From positions 1 to 23,210 of the forward strand of contig AUXH01000293.1 of NCBI GenBank assembly GCA_000482145.1: DNA of 23,210 nucleotides. Direction: 5' to 3'. The notes below the pieces were generated by a model, which searched no databases, was not told the origin of the DNA, and saw nothing but the letters and a program-made list of their open reading frames with translations. Source of the stretch: Strigomonas culicis. Taxonomy: Eukaryota; Euglenozoa; Kinetoplastea; Trypanosomatida; Trypanosomatidae. Below, piece after piece: positions 15,890-23,210 of the stretch (within the stretch, counting starts at the first letter, position 1; each line of letters starts with the position of its first letter). The position numbers and the translations under genes were made by a program.

Positions 15890-16643
15890 TCAATTAAACG
15901 GATTCAGCGATGCAAACGCATCATTGCTTTTCTTCGTTTGGTTCTGCTGCACGGGAGGAGGGGTCGCGAAGGGGTCGTACGGGCTCCCGCTGTTGAAGGC
16001 GTTGCCTCCGTTGTTCATATTGGCGGTGCCCGAGCCACCCATATAACTCGCGCTGGCGTTATACGCATTGAAGTTGTTCGTGCCGCTGCCGCCAAATCCC
16101 GTGGCCTGCGGCTGGCCGGGGAAGCTCACCTCGCTGCGGTTACTGACGCCCAGCACCGTGATGCCGCCCTTGCTGGGCCGCGGTGCCGGGGCGGCAGCCT
16201 GCGCCGGCGGGCTGGGGTACGACTGCGGCGGGTACATATTCTGCGGCGGGGCATAGAAGTTCGGCTGCGGCGACGGCTGCTGCGGTGGCGTCTGGTACCC
16301 CTGCTGACTGTTCGGTATGTACGGCTGCTGCTGCTGGGGGGGAGGCGCCTGCTGGTAGCCCTGGGGGTTATAGCCGGGCTGCGGCGGGTAGCCTTGGGGG
16401 TTATAGTTAGGCTGCGGTGGATAGCCCTGCTGACCAAAGCCCATCGGCTGCTGCTGCTGCGGTGGCGGCGGATAGCTCTGCTGGCCAAAGCCTGCGCCCT
16501 GCGGTGGCGGCTGCTGATACCCCTGAGGCGCATAATTGGCGGGGGGTTGTTGGAAGTTGATTTGGCCGCCGTAGCCGCCGCTGCTGCCCGGGGCGGGGCC
16601 CGCGGGCGCCGAGCTGAACAGGTCGTCCACCAGGTTCGCGCGC

Positions 16644-16676
<33 letters not shown>

Positions 16677-17221
16677 ACTGGCGGTAGCGAGGTGCTCGCC
16701 GGCGGCGCCGGTGTGAAGTCACCAAAGAGGTCGTTCTCGGGCGGCGGCGGCGCGGCGGCCGCTGGCGGCGGCGGCGGCTGGGCCTTCTTGGGCGCGGGCT
16801 TGGGCGTCGGGTCCAGTGCGCGTGCCACGTCCTCCTCCATCAGCGTGTGCGCGTCGCGGTCCAGGTACGTCTTGCTGTCGAACGTCTTCTTCATGAAGTC
16901 GCGGATCGCCAGGTCGAGGCCGGGCCGCGGGAGGGCTCCGGAGAACTTGGCTAGCCACACCTTCTTGGCACGGTCGTTGCCTACCGTGGCAAAGGCCTTG
17001 ACCTCCTCGTCACTGAAGTCGCACATGGAGATGCCTTTCACCTTGTGCTGCAGGGAGCGGTGCACGGCCGCGCAGTTGGAGCACACAATCACGTTGAAGC
17101 TCGTCACAAGGTACAGCGGGCCACGCTGGTTACACGCGAAGCAGAATTTGTTTCCCTCGCGCTGCGAGATCTTGCGCAGCTCCTCGCGGTTCCGCTCCGC
17201 CTTTCGTGTTTCAAGATTCAT
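15890..17221 (-). CDS. AGFG/Hrb-type ArfGAP with NPF/DPF endocytic motifs
   Basis: The 443-residue protein has an N-terminal ArfGAP zinc finger: C27-x2-C30-x16-C47-x2-C50, with the arginine finger R55 (AAVHRSL). The sequence CFACNQRGP (27-35), VKGISMCDF (61-69) and GNDRAKKVWL (81-90) follow the AGFG/Hrb subgroup more closely than ARFGAP1-3. The remainder is Pro/Gln/Gly-rich and disordered, with repeated NPQGYPPQP-type units. Clathrin-adaptor/EH-binding peptides are present: DLFGDF (164-169), DDLF (199-202), DPF and a C-terminal NPF in SLNPFN. It probably promotes GTP hydrolysis on an Arf while binding coat adaptors and EH-domain proteins in endocytosis. It carries a ten-Gln run encoded by a pure CAG repeat. 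Confidence 0.88.
16646..16675 (-). repeat. (CAG)10 coding repeat, polyglutamine
   Basis: Ten uninterrupted CTG on the plus strand (CAG on the coding strand) encode Gln183-192 of the ArfGAP. The absence of CAA interruptions implies length instability. Confidence 0.95.
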
Positions 17222-17460
17222 TGTTCAAACGTACCAAAAAGTGTATAGGTATTGAGAATACTGGGCAATAGCTACAAAAAAAAAAATGAAAACAATTACC
17301 AATTACCTGCAAAGAAAAGAGAAGGAGAGAGGGGGGAAAGATGCAGTGTTTTTCGCTTTCCGGGTAACGGGTCGGAACGGTCCCAACATAGTACGTCCAT
17401 GTGAAAAAGGGAACTGTCGGGAGAGCATGCACAGACCAGCGCAACACTTACATTAGCGCG

Positions 17461-18402
17461 CTAGTCGACGTGCTGGTGAACAGCAGCCGCACAAAACGGT
17501 TCGTCGACGTGAACCCACGTTTCCTCTTCCATAACCCGCCAGTGGGGACTCTGCGTCTTCTTGATCCACTGGAAATCATCAATAGTCGTGTAGGCCGTCT
17601 TCGCCCTCTCCACGTCCTGCACGTCGCCGACCGACTGCGCCCACTCCTCGTGCGATGCGGCACGCACGCCGTCCATCGTGGAGGAGAGCAGCCCGCGCCA
17701 GCACGCGTAGGGGCCAAAGCCCATGCCATCGCACGTTTCGATGATGGGGGTCGACGTGCACCACACGTACACCTGCACGTTGTGGCAATCCTTGAGGCGC
17801 AGCTGATGACAGCAGACGTACACGGTGCAGTCGACGCAGTTCGTGAGGAATGCGGAGCCGGCCGTGGGCAGGCAGAGGATGGTGCACGACGCGCAGTCTC
17901 GCACGAAGATGGCCTTCGCCGCGGGGATGCACAGCGTCTGGTGCTGGACGCCGCCGTACACCTTGCCTTGGGGCGCGGCCGGCAGCCCCTCCGCGGGGGC
18001 GCCCGCGGCTGCGGGCGCGGCCTCTGCTGCCGGCCGCACCTCCTCCGCCTTCGCCTTGGCGCGGGCGGAGAACTTGAACTTGCGCGGCCCGCCCTGGCCC
18101 GCCGACTGCTCGTCCACCAGCTGCTGCAGCCGCGACAGCGACTTGTTGGCCTTCGCCATCCCGTAGGCGGTCAGCAGCGCGCAGCTGGAGGTGTCCTGGA
18201 TGAGCGTGCGTAGCGTGTTGAGCGCCTGCTGCGCCTCCTCCGCCCGGCCCGCCGTGGCGGTGCTCTCGACGTGGCGCTCCATCTCCTGGATCTGCTGCTC
18301 CAGCTGTTCGCGCTGCTGCGTCAGCTCCGACGCGTCGCGGGCCTTCACCGCGGTGCGCGACTCCTCGCGCTCCTGTCGGGCCTTAAGGAACTTTTCCTCC
18401 AT
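17461..18402 (-). CDS. TBCC: Tubulin-binding cofactor C
   Basis: The 313-residue protein is the GTPase-activating cofactor that completes alpha/beta-tubulin heterodimer folding with cofactors D and E. The N-terminal ~100 residues are a charged helical bundle (MEEKFLKARQEREESRTAVK). A Lys/Ala-rich linker and an Ala/Pro segment follow. The C-terminal C-CAP/TBCC beta-helix has the ladder strands FVRDCASCTI, FLTNCVDCTVYV and HQLRLKDCHNVQVYVW. The catalytic arginine is R202 in QLRLKD, and TPIIETCDGMGFGPY (218-232) matches the conserved end of the domain. The start at 18402-18400 is set by a splice acceptor 14 nt upstream; the longer open frame to 18693 is leader translation. TBCC is preferred over RP2 or TBCCD1 because of the N-terminal helical region. 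Confidence 0.9.
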   Translation of the reverse strand: MEEKFLKARQEREESRTAVKARDASELTQQREQLEQQIQEMERHVESTATAGRAEEAQQALNTLRTLIQDTSSCALLTAYGMAKANKSLSRLQQLVDEQSAGQGGPRKFKFSARAKAKAEEVRPAAEAAPAAAGAPAEGLPAAPQGKVYGGVQHQTLCIPAAKAIFVRDCASCTILCLPTAGSAFLTNCVDCTVYVCCHQLRLKDCHNVQVYVWCTSTPIIETCDGMGFGPYACWRGLLSSTMDGVRAASHEEWAQSVGDVQDVERAKTAYTTIDDFQWIKKTQSPHWRVMEEETWVHVDEPFCAAAVHQHVD

Positions 18403-18415
18403 CGTGATGTGATAA

Positions 18416-18474
18416 CTGAGGCGGCCAATGAGTAAGAGAGAGAGGAGGGAGGGAGAGAGGGAAAGTGAAATAAA
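18416..18474 (-). promoter_or_regulatory. Trans-splice acceptor for the TBCC gene
   Basis: Minus-sense C/T tract (18474-18427) followed by the first AG at 18417-18416, giving a 5' UTR of about 13 nt. It fixes the start of the downstream gene at 18402. Confidence 0.6.
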
Positions 18475-18696
18475 GCTGTGCAACTGGGAGCGATTCTTTA
18501 AAACACACGTGGTGCATTTCTGAGTGAGAGTGCAGCAAAAGAGGGAAAGAGGAGGGAAAAAGGGGGACCGAAAGTCCTTACGATATGTGTAGAGTAAAAC
18601 TGCACCTACGATGCAGTTACCCAATCCGGCACGTAGCAACCAAAGGGAAAAGAATAAGAGAAACCGAGAAACGTGTAGAAGGTGGTTTCCCATTGT

Positions 18697-19737
18697 CTAC
18701 GCTTGCACCGTCGGCTTCAGGTAGCGTAGAAACACTTCCCTCAGCTTTTCCTCGTTCAAGTTCTTGCCCAGGACCAGGGCGCGCGAGCAGCCGTGTGGCA
18801 CGCTGATGCCCTCCATGGGTATCACGTCAAACAGGTCGCCGATGCTCTGCAGCTGAAGCAGCGAGTAGGCGCCGTCCCTGTACATCCAGAGCGCGGCCTT
18901 GCAGCGCACCACCTCGAAGCCCAGCTCTTCCTTGCAGTAGAGGAGGTCGCGGCACAGCATGTCCACGTCGCGGGGGCACCCCACCGCCAGCAGCCGATCC
19001 GTGCCGCGGAACTCGAGAGAGCACGCCGTGATGGAGGAGTGGTGTCGGTCGTGTAGGTGCTCCAGGCCGGCGAAGGTGCGCGTCGTGTCGATAAAGAGCA
19101 GCTCGCGCAGATTGGTGATGCGCGAGTGGTCGCTCTTGATGATCTCCGCCACCGGGTTCACGCCGGCCACCTCCGCCGCCGCCCGCGCCTGCTGCGCCGC
19201 GCTTGAGAGGTCGCACTTGTTCAAAACGATCTTGTCCGCCATGAGGATCTGCCGTGTCGCCTCCCGCGACACGTCGTCGTCGTGCAGGTACTTGCCAATG
19301 TTCACCGAGTCCACGAGGGTGACAATGCCGGAGAGATAGAGGCAGCCGCACAGCGCTTCGTCCTGCCAGAACATCGCGGCGATCGGCCCGGGGTCCGCGA
19401 GACCGGACGTCTCCACGAGCACCAAGTCGAAGGTGCCCTTCCGCTGCATCAGATTCTCGAGCGCGGTCACCGTCTGTGTCTGCGCGGTGCAGCACATGCA
19501 CCCGTTCTTCAGCTCGACCCACTCATCATCCGCCTTCTCGGAGCTCTTCAGCGTCAGCCCTTTTTCAATTGTTTTACCAAACTCAAATTCGTTCACAATC
19601 ACCGCAATGCGCAAGTTATGCTCTACCGAGAGAACGTAGTGTAGCAGCGTCGTCTTGCCGCTGCCGAGGAACCCGGTGAGGATGGTGACCGGCACCTTCG
19701 CCGTAACGAGCTCGGGGCACTCGTCGTCGCTGCTCAT
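18697..19737 (-). CDS. ZNG1: Zinc-regulated GTPase metalloprotein activator (ZNG1/CobW, COG0523)
   Basis: The 346-residue G3E-family P-loop GTPase transfers zinc to client metalloproteins. Walker A is GFLGSGKTT (22-30). The metal-binding CxCC motif is C80-M-C82-C83 (LKNGCMCCT). Switch II/Walker B is ETSGLADPGP (109-118). The guanine-specificity motif is NKCD (173-176). A His-rich loop (HLHDRHH, about 227-233) and the CobW C-terminal domain follow. The N-terminus carries CPELV (7-11), the motif by which ZNG1/CBWD proteins dock on the zinc finger of methionine aminopeptidase 1. This separates it from bacterial-type CobW paralogues. An AG at about 19804, after a purine-rich plus stretch (19829-19866), gives a 5' UTR of about 65 nt. 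Confidence 0.93.
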   Translation of the reverse strand: MSSDDECPELVTAKVPVTILTGFLGSGKTTLLHYVLSVEHNLRIAVIVNEFEFGKTIEKGLTLKSSEKADDEWVELKNGCMCCTAQTQTVTALENLMQRKGTFDLVLVETSGLADPGPIAAMFWQDEALCGCLYLSGIVTLVDSVNIGKYLHDDDVSREATRQILMADKIVLNKCDLSSAAQQARAAAEVAGVNPVAEIIKSDHSRITNLRELLFIDTTRTFAGLEHLHDRHHSSITACSLEFRGTDRLLAVGCPRDVDMLCRDLLYCKEELGFEVVRCKAALWMYRDGAYSLLQLQSIGDLFDVIPMEGISVPHGCSRALVLGKNLNEEKLREVFLRYLKPTVQA

Positions 19738-20021
19738 GGGAAAGGCGAATTAGGATACGCACAGTGTGAGTCAGCGTCTCAGTACGAAGACAGATATATA
19801 CTCTATGTGGGGTTCAAAGTGGTACAGCAGGGGGAGAGGGAAGGGGATAGAGGAAGAAAGATAAAGGGGCCCGCACAGCACTTAACGAATCACGGATTAT
19901 CTCTTCAGTGCGACATGCTGGCTGGAAGAGATTTGTTTGTTGTTGCTGTTGTTGTTGCTTTTTGTATGTGTGGGTGGATAGAAGTAAAATACATAGCAAC
20001 AATAAGTACGATCATGTGATA

Positions 20022-20390
20022 TTACTCAATCTCGCGGAGATGGGCGTTGACACGCTCCAGCATTTTTCGGTACGATCTTTCCGTGTTGAATGACCGATCC
20101 GTGGAACGGAGCGGCGGCGACGGTGTGCGCACGCGATAACTACCACGGCTGCTATGCGTCCCCGTCATGACGGGCCTTGTGTTTTGCGAGGCCTCCAGCA
20201 GGGCCACGATGGCAGCACTGGGGGGGCCGCACGGCTCTACGATCGCCGGGGCGCCCGGCTGGGCGGGCAGGTACGGGTGCTCTGGTCGGGGAACCCCTTG
20301 CGCCAGGCTCCGCTCAATGGTCTCCTTCACCTGATAGTACACATGGGGGATGGAGCCCTTCCCATCACACGACGTACCGTCGTTCTGCAT
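20022..20390 (-). CDS. Small hypothetical protein
   Basis: A 122-residue protein (MQNDGTSCDGKGSIPHVYYQ) with a Pro-rich centre and a charged, probably helical C-terminus (SYRKMLERVNAHLREIE). No TM, signal or catalytic motif is seen. Support comes from a strong splice acceptor ending 6 nt before the ATG, consistent codon use and normal spacing to both neighbours. I recognise no family. Confidence 0.7.
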   Translation of the reverse strand: MQNDGTSCDGKGSIPHVYYQVKETIERSLAQGVPRPEHPYLPAQPGAPAIVEPCGPPSAAIVALLEASQNTRPVMTGTHSSRGSYRVRTPSPPLRSTDRSFNTERSYRKMLERVNAHLREIE

Positions 20391-20822
20391 CTACTACTAA
20401 AGAAACAGGAAGGGACGGAAGAGAGAAGAAGGAAAAAAAAATATATAGAGCATGACCATTTTTTTCACATCTTATGCCGTTCGAAAGCGTAATGTGCAGT
20501 GCACTGACCACACCCTTGCATATACACAGATAGCCGCGCGTGCGGACACGAGGGAGCCCACGTACATTATGCATGTCTTGACTCATAGCGCTCATAAACA
20601 ATGTGCATTATGGTTTTAAAGTTGGTTTGTTTTTGTGTTGTGGTTGCTGTTATAATGTCTGCAGCGACAAATTGTATTAGGGTTGAAGAGAAGAGATGAA
20701 AGAAAGAATGGAATAGAAAACTGTTCTGCTTAGTCTGAACTACACAGCAATAGAACGGAAAAGAGGAAAAAAAACGAACAATAAAATCAAATTGTTTTCA
20801 TGTTTTCATAGGTAACACATTT
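20391..20822 (-). other. Intergenic region with pyrimidine tract
   Basis: The proximal part (20397-20443) is the pyrimidine tract and acceptor of the small hypothetical gene. The rest is the 3' UTR of the NYN/zinc-knuckle gene. A 66-codon ATG frame exists in minus sense from about 20595, but it runs through the pyrimidine tract and I do not support it as a gene. Confidence 0.55.
20397..20443 (-). promoter_or_regulatory. Trans-splice acceptor with very short 5' UTR
   Basis: A long minus-sense C/T tract ends TTTCTTTAG, with the AG at 20398-20397. The next bases are TAGTAG and then the ATG at 20390, so the 5' UTR is only 6 nt, or less if a later AG is used. Confidence 0.55.
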
Positions 20823-22475
20823 TCACGAGAAGAGCACGTGCGGTGCGAATTCGTAGGTGTTGTCGCCCTCCTTGTGAGACGGCCGATCTAGTAAAATACG
20901 CGGCAGGAAGTCGTATAGGTCCTGTTGTTCACCGTAGATCTTCGCGACGGACGAAGACGTGCCGCACACGCGCACCGGTGGGACGCCCGCGTAGTCGGCC
21001 GACTTTCGGCGCTGCGCGTTGCAGTACTCCACCGAAGGGTGCAGGTCCGCGTCGCCGCTGAGAAGGACGACCTGGCTATAGCTAGTGCGCTCCTGAAAGC
21101 ACTCGATCACGGCGACGGAGAGGGCGACGTCCACCTTTGTCTGCACCCACACGTAGCCGGGGCCGTCCGGCGTAAAGCCCTTCTGCTGCTTCATGCCCCC
21201 CACCAACTTCGGGATCACGTTGCCAAGCGTGCGGTCGCCGTTCATCTCGTCCAGGAGGTGCCGCTTGCGCTGCGCCCCGTACTGCAGATAGCGCGGGCGG
21301 TACGCCAGGGGCATGGCCGTCTCCACAAAATGCACAAAGGCGGTTGGATTCGTATCGAACCAGTACGCGATGGGCTCCATGCGGAAGATGTCGCCGATGA
21401 GCTCCAGCACGTCATGGAGGGCCTCCGCGGTGCGCGCGTAGTAGGTGGGCTCGCTGCGGTCGAGGCCCTCCTTCACGATGCACCGCTCGAAGTAGGGCCC
21501 GTCGATCACGACGGCGACGCGGCCCTTGCGGGGGGTGTCCAGCCGCCTGTAGCGGGGCGCCGCGACGGTGGCGGGGGGCGCGGGCTCGACGGCAGGCGCG
21601 GGCGCCTCCAGCGGCTCGGCCTCCGCGCTGCCCCTGTCGCTGCCCGCGTCGCTGGCGGCCTGCGCCTCCTCGGCGGGGGGCCCGGCGGTGGGCTGCCGCT
21701 GCTGCCAGCAGTGGCTCGTCTCGTGCCCGCCGCCGCAGACTTTGCAGCGGGTGCGGTCGCAGACGCTGGAGGTGTGGCCCTTCTCGTGGCAGGCGTGGCA
21801 GGTCACCTCCGGGCAGTGCGCGACGTAGTGCCCCGGGCGGTGGCACATGCGGCACAGCTGGCCCTGCGGGCAGTTCGCGGCCTCGTGACCGGGCTCCTTG
21901 CACTGGTAGCACAGTTTCCCCTTGTGGCGCAGCGGGCACTCGAGTGAGCTGTGCCCCGAGTTGGCGCAGTGGTAGCAGTGGATGCGGTTGTGGCACACGA
22001 CGGAGCTGTGGCCGAAGGCGCCGCAGTTGAAGCAGCGCGTCATGGGGCACGTCGTGACGATGTGGCCGCGCTGGTGGCACTGGTTGCACTCCATCGTCTG
22101 GTGGCGCACCGGGCAGTTCGCCTGCATGTGGTGCGCGGACCCGCAGGCGTAGCACACCGCGGTCGCGTAGCTCTGCTCCTGCGGCGCCTCCGACTCGTCG
22201 CCGCGGGTGCGCTTGCTCTGCGGACAGTTCTGCTTGAAGTGCCCGGTCTCGCCACACGCCATGCAGTGGATGAGGGGGCAGTTGCGCTTCAGGTGGCCGC
22301 TCTGCGCGCAGTTGTTGCAGATCACGTGCGTCGGTCCGCTGCGCGCCGCGGAGGGGGCGAGCGTCGGCGAGCGGTACGTCTCGGTCGTCGCCTCCGTTGG
22401 CGGCTCGGCCGGCGCCGGCGTGGCGGTCGGCGACGGTAGCAGCGGCATCGGTGGGGTCGGGTCGTAGTGTGCCAT
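20823..22475 (-). CDS. Ten-CCHC zinc-knuckle protein fused to a NYN (PIN-like) ribonuclease domain
   Basis: A 550-residue protein starting at ATG 22475-22473 (MAHYDPTPPMP). Residues 53-256 hold ten zinc knuckles. Nine have standard C-x2-C-x4-H-x4-C spacing, e.g. CNNCAQSGHLKRNC, and the tenth is C-x2-C-x3-H-x4-C (245-256). Such arrays bind single-stranded nucleic acid, as in HEXBP/UMSBP of trypanosomatids. After an Ala/Pro linker (about 260-312), residues ~317-530 form a NYN/LabA-like domain with the acidic catalytic set D325 (AVVID), D449 (KVDVAL) and D475/D477 (LSGDADLHP). NYN domains are metal-dependent endoribonucleases, so a sequence-guided RNase is the simplest reading. No zinc-knuckle/NYN protein with this layout is known to me by name. 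It has no reverse transcriptase or protease, so it is not a retroelement Gag. Confidence 0.88.
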   Translation of the reverse strand: MAHYDPTPPMPLLPSPTATPAPAEPPTEATTETYRSPTLAPSAARSGPTHVICNNCAQSGHLKRNCPLIHCMACGETGHFKQNCPQSKRTRGDESEAPQEQSYATAVCYACGSAHHMQANCPVRHQTMECNQCHQRGHIVTTCPMTRCFNCGAFGHSSVVCHNRIHCYHCANSGHSSLECPLRHKGKLCYQCKEPGHEAANCPQGQLCRMCHRPGHYVAHCPEVTCHACHEKGHTSSVCDRTRCKVCGGGHETSHCWQQRQPTAGPPAEEAQAASDAGSDRGSAEAEPLEAPAPAVEPAPPATVAAPRYRRLDTPRKGRVAVVIDGPYFERCIVKEGLDRSEPTYYARTAEALHDVLELIGDIFRMEPIAYWFDTNPTAFVHFVETAMPLAYRPRYLQYGAQRKRHLLDEMNGDRTLGNVIPKLVGGMKQQKGFTPDGPGYVWVQTKVDVALSVAVIECFQERTSYSQVVLLSGDADLHPSVEYCNAQRRKSADYAGVPPVRVCGTSSSVAKIYGEQQDLYDFLPRILLDRPSHKEGDNTYEFAPHVLFS

Positions 22476-22729
22476 CAACGGTACGTGGGACGGGACAAGG
22501 GCGCGATGCAGCACGGGCGAACGAAAGGAACGAACGGGCTGTGGGGAAATAACAGTTGCTGAAGTTGGTGTAAACAGAAAAGTAAATGAGGGGTACTAAG
22601 CAGAAATGAATGTGTGCTGAAACTAACAAATGCAAACGACGAAAAGAGAAAAAGAAACTCGAGAACCTTCAGTTATTATTCGCCAAAACTGGTTTCTTTT
22701 CTTCTTTTTTTCTCAATAAGTAAACTAAA

Positions 22730-22749
22730 CTAAAAGCGAAATAACAAGA

Positions 22750-22788
<39 letters not shown>

Positions 22789-22797
22789 AAAGGGAAA
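22730..22797 (-). promoter_or_regulatory. Trans-splice signal of the NYN/zinc-knuckle gene
   Basis: The minus-sense (CT)n tract at 22797-22747 is followed by the first AG at 22731-22730. This gives a 5' UTR of about 250 nt, long compared with neighbours; a later AG could be used instead. Confidence 0.45.
22755..22784. repeat. (AG)15 microsatellite
   Basis: Fifteen uninterrupted AG dinucleotides, read as CT on the coding strand, serve as the core of a pyrimidine tract. Confidence 0.95.
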
Positions 22798-23052
22798 TAA
22801 GTAAGGATCGGCATTGTATTTTCGGAAGAGACTATCTTATCACTCCGCATACGGAGAGGAAGTGGACGTATACGGACACGTGGATACAAGCATACTCTGT
22901 CTGTCTGTATAAGTACTGTAAAAAAAAAAGGAGAAAATCTGTAATCCAAGCAATTAACTCTATGTTGGTTTGTGGCCAGTGAGATGCATCCTTTTCCTAA
23001 CGGAGCCTCAAGCAGCACCGCTCCGGGCAGCCGGCGGCCACGCGCGCGTGGG

Positions 23053-23210
23053 CTACTGCTGCTCCACCCACTGGAAGAAGGCGCACTGCCGCGCGGCGCA
23101 GGTCCAGAAGGGCTTGCCGCGCGACGTCTCCTTACGCGAGAAGAGCTGCTTCGCCGCCTTGCCGCACCCGCACAGCGGCGCCGCGCCCCCCGCGGCGGGC
23201 GACCCGCGCG
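23053..23210 (-). CDS. C-terminal end of a GRF-type zinc-finger protein (possibly DNA topoisomerase III)
   Basis: The last 52 codons of a minus-strand gene, ending at TAG 23055-23053. Translation gives an Ala/Gly/Pro-rich linker and then a complete GRF zinc finger: CGCG at the first Cys pair, KAAKQLFSRKETSRGKPFWTC, and CAFFQW, ending VEQQ. GRF fingers bind single-stranded DNA or RNA at the C-terminus of topoisomerase III, APE2, NEIL3 and related repair enzymes. A terminal GRF finger immediately before the stop fits topoisomerase III best, but the catalytic part lies outside the window. Confidence 0.8.
   Translation of the reverse strand, partial: RGSPAAGGAAPLCGCGKAAKQLFSRKETSRGKPFWTCAARQCAFFQWVEQQ

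Larger units (their letters stand above)
22476..23052 (-). other. Intergenic region
   Basis: A 577-bp spacer. It contains the (AG)15 repeat and the acceptor of the NYN gene, and the 3' UTR of the GRF protein gene. Frames open here lack ATG starts. No gene is seen. Confidence 0.6.

Noticed and set aside
18403..18693. N-terminal extension of TBCC by 97 residues
   Set aside because: The extension translates a pyrimidine tract (Ser/Leu/Phe-rich), and the AG at 18416 places the mRNA start after it.
20925..21947. 340-codon plus-strand frame opposite the NYN/zinc-knuckle gene
   Set aside because: Shadow of the zinc-knuckle and linker codons. It is low complexity, and the minus strand has ten intact CCHC motifs.
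21700..22320. Retroelement Gag from the CCHC zinc knuckles
   Set aside because: There are ten knuckles, no protease, reverse transcriptase or terminal repeats, and an attached NYN domain; it sits as an ordinary gene in the cluster.
22725..23018. 97-codon minus-strand frame between the GRF and NYN genes
   Set aside because: Starts with GTG, runs through the (CT)n tract, and has no protein-like composition; it is untranslated spacer.

Overview
This window looks like nuclear chromosomal DNA of a kinetoplastid, most likely a trypanosomatid. Every protein gene I can support lies on the minus strand and has a single uninterrupted reading frame. Genes follow one another at about 0.25-0.6 kb. Most starts are preceded (minus sense) by a pyrimidine tract and an AG, the signature of spliced-leader trans-splicing of a polycistronic transcript. 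Coding regions are GC-rich at third codon positions and intergenic regions are AT-rich. UAA, UAG and UGA are all used as terminal stops, so the standard nuclear code applies. The species is not resolved.

Layout in transcription order (right to left): the C-terminal end of a GRF zinc-finger protein (23053-23210); a ten-zinc-knuckle protein fused to a NYN ribonuclease-like domain (20823-22475); a small hypothetical protein; a ZNG1/CobW zinc-chaperone GTPase; tubulin-binding cofactor C; an AGFG-type ArfGAP with endocytic motifs; a hypothetical protein; a divergent cyclophilin; an axonemal CFAP161-like/calcyphosine-like fusion; a TFIIH p62/TFB1-like subunit; a small multi-pass membrane protein; V-ATPase subunit E; a C-terminal zinc-ribbon protein; a thioredoxin-fold protein without the CxxC active site and with long acidic repeats; lipoyl/octanoyl transferase LipB; a candidate selenoprotein; a secreted or surface Cys-rich glycoprotein; and the first 35 codons of another gene.

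As usual in kinetoplastids, neighbours are not functionally linked. The genes cover cytoskeleton and flagellum (TBCC, CFAP161-like, possibly the thioredoxin-fold protein), membrane traffic and acidification (ArfGAP, V-ATPase E), metal and lipoate cofactor biology (ZNG1, LipB) and RNA or transcription (NYN/zinc knuckle, TFB1-like).

The most unusual region is 2.0-3.4 kb. A sharp trans-splice acceptor leads into a 92-codon frame encoding a TM segment and a Gly-rich tail. The frame has UGA at codons 3 and 81, and a SECIS-like motif follows about 160 nt downstream. This resembles selenoprotein K in size and architecture but is unproven. Further downstream, a GC-rich segment of about 0.2 kb is flanked by a perfect 11-bp direct repeat and lies behind another pyrimidine tract, with no intact gene.
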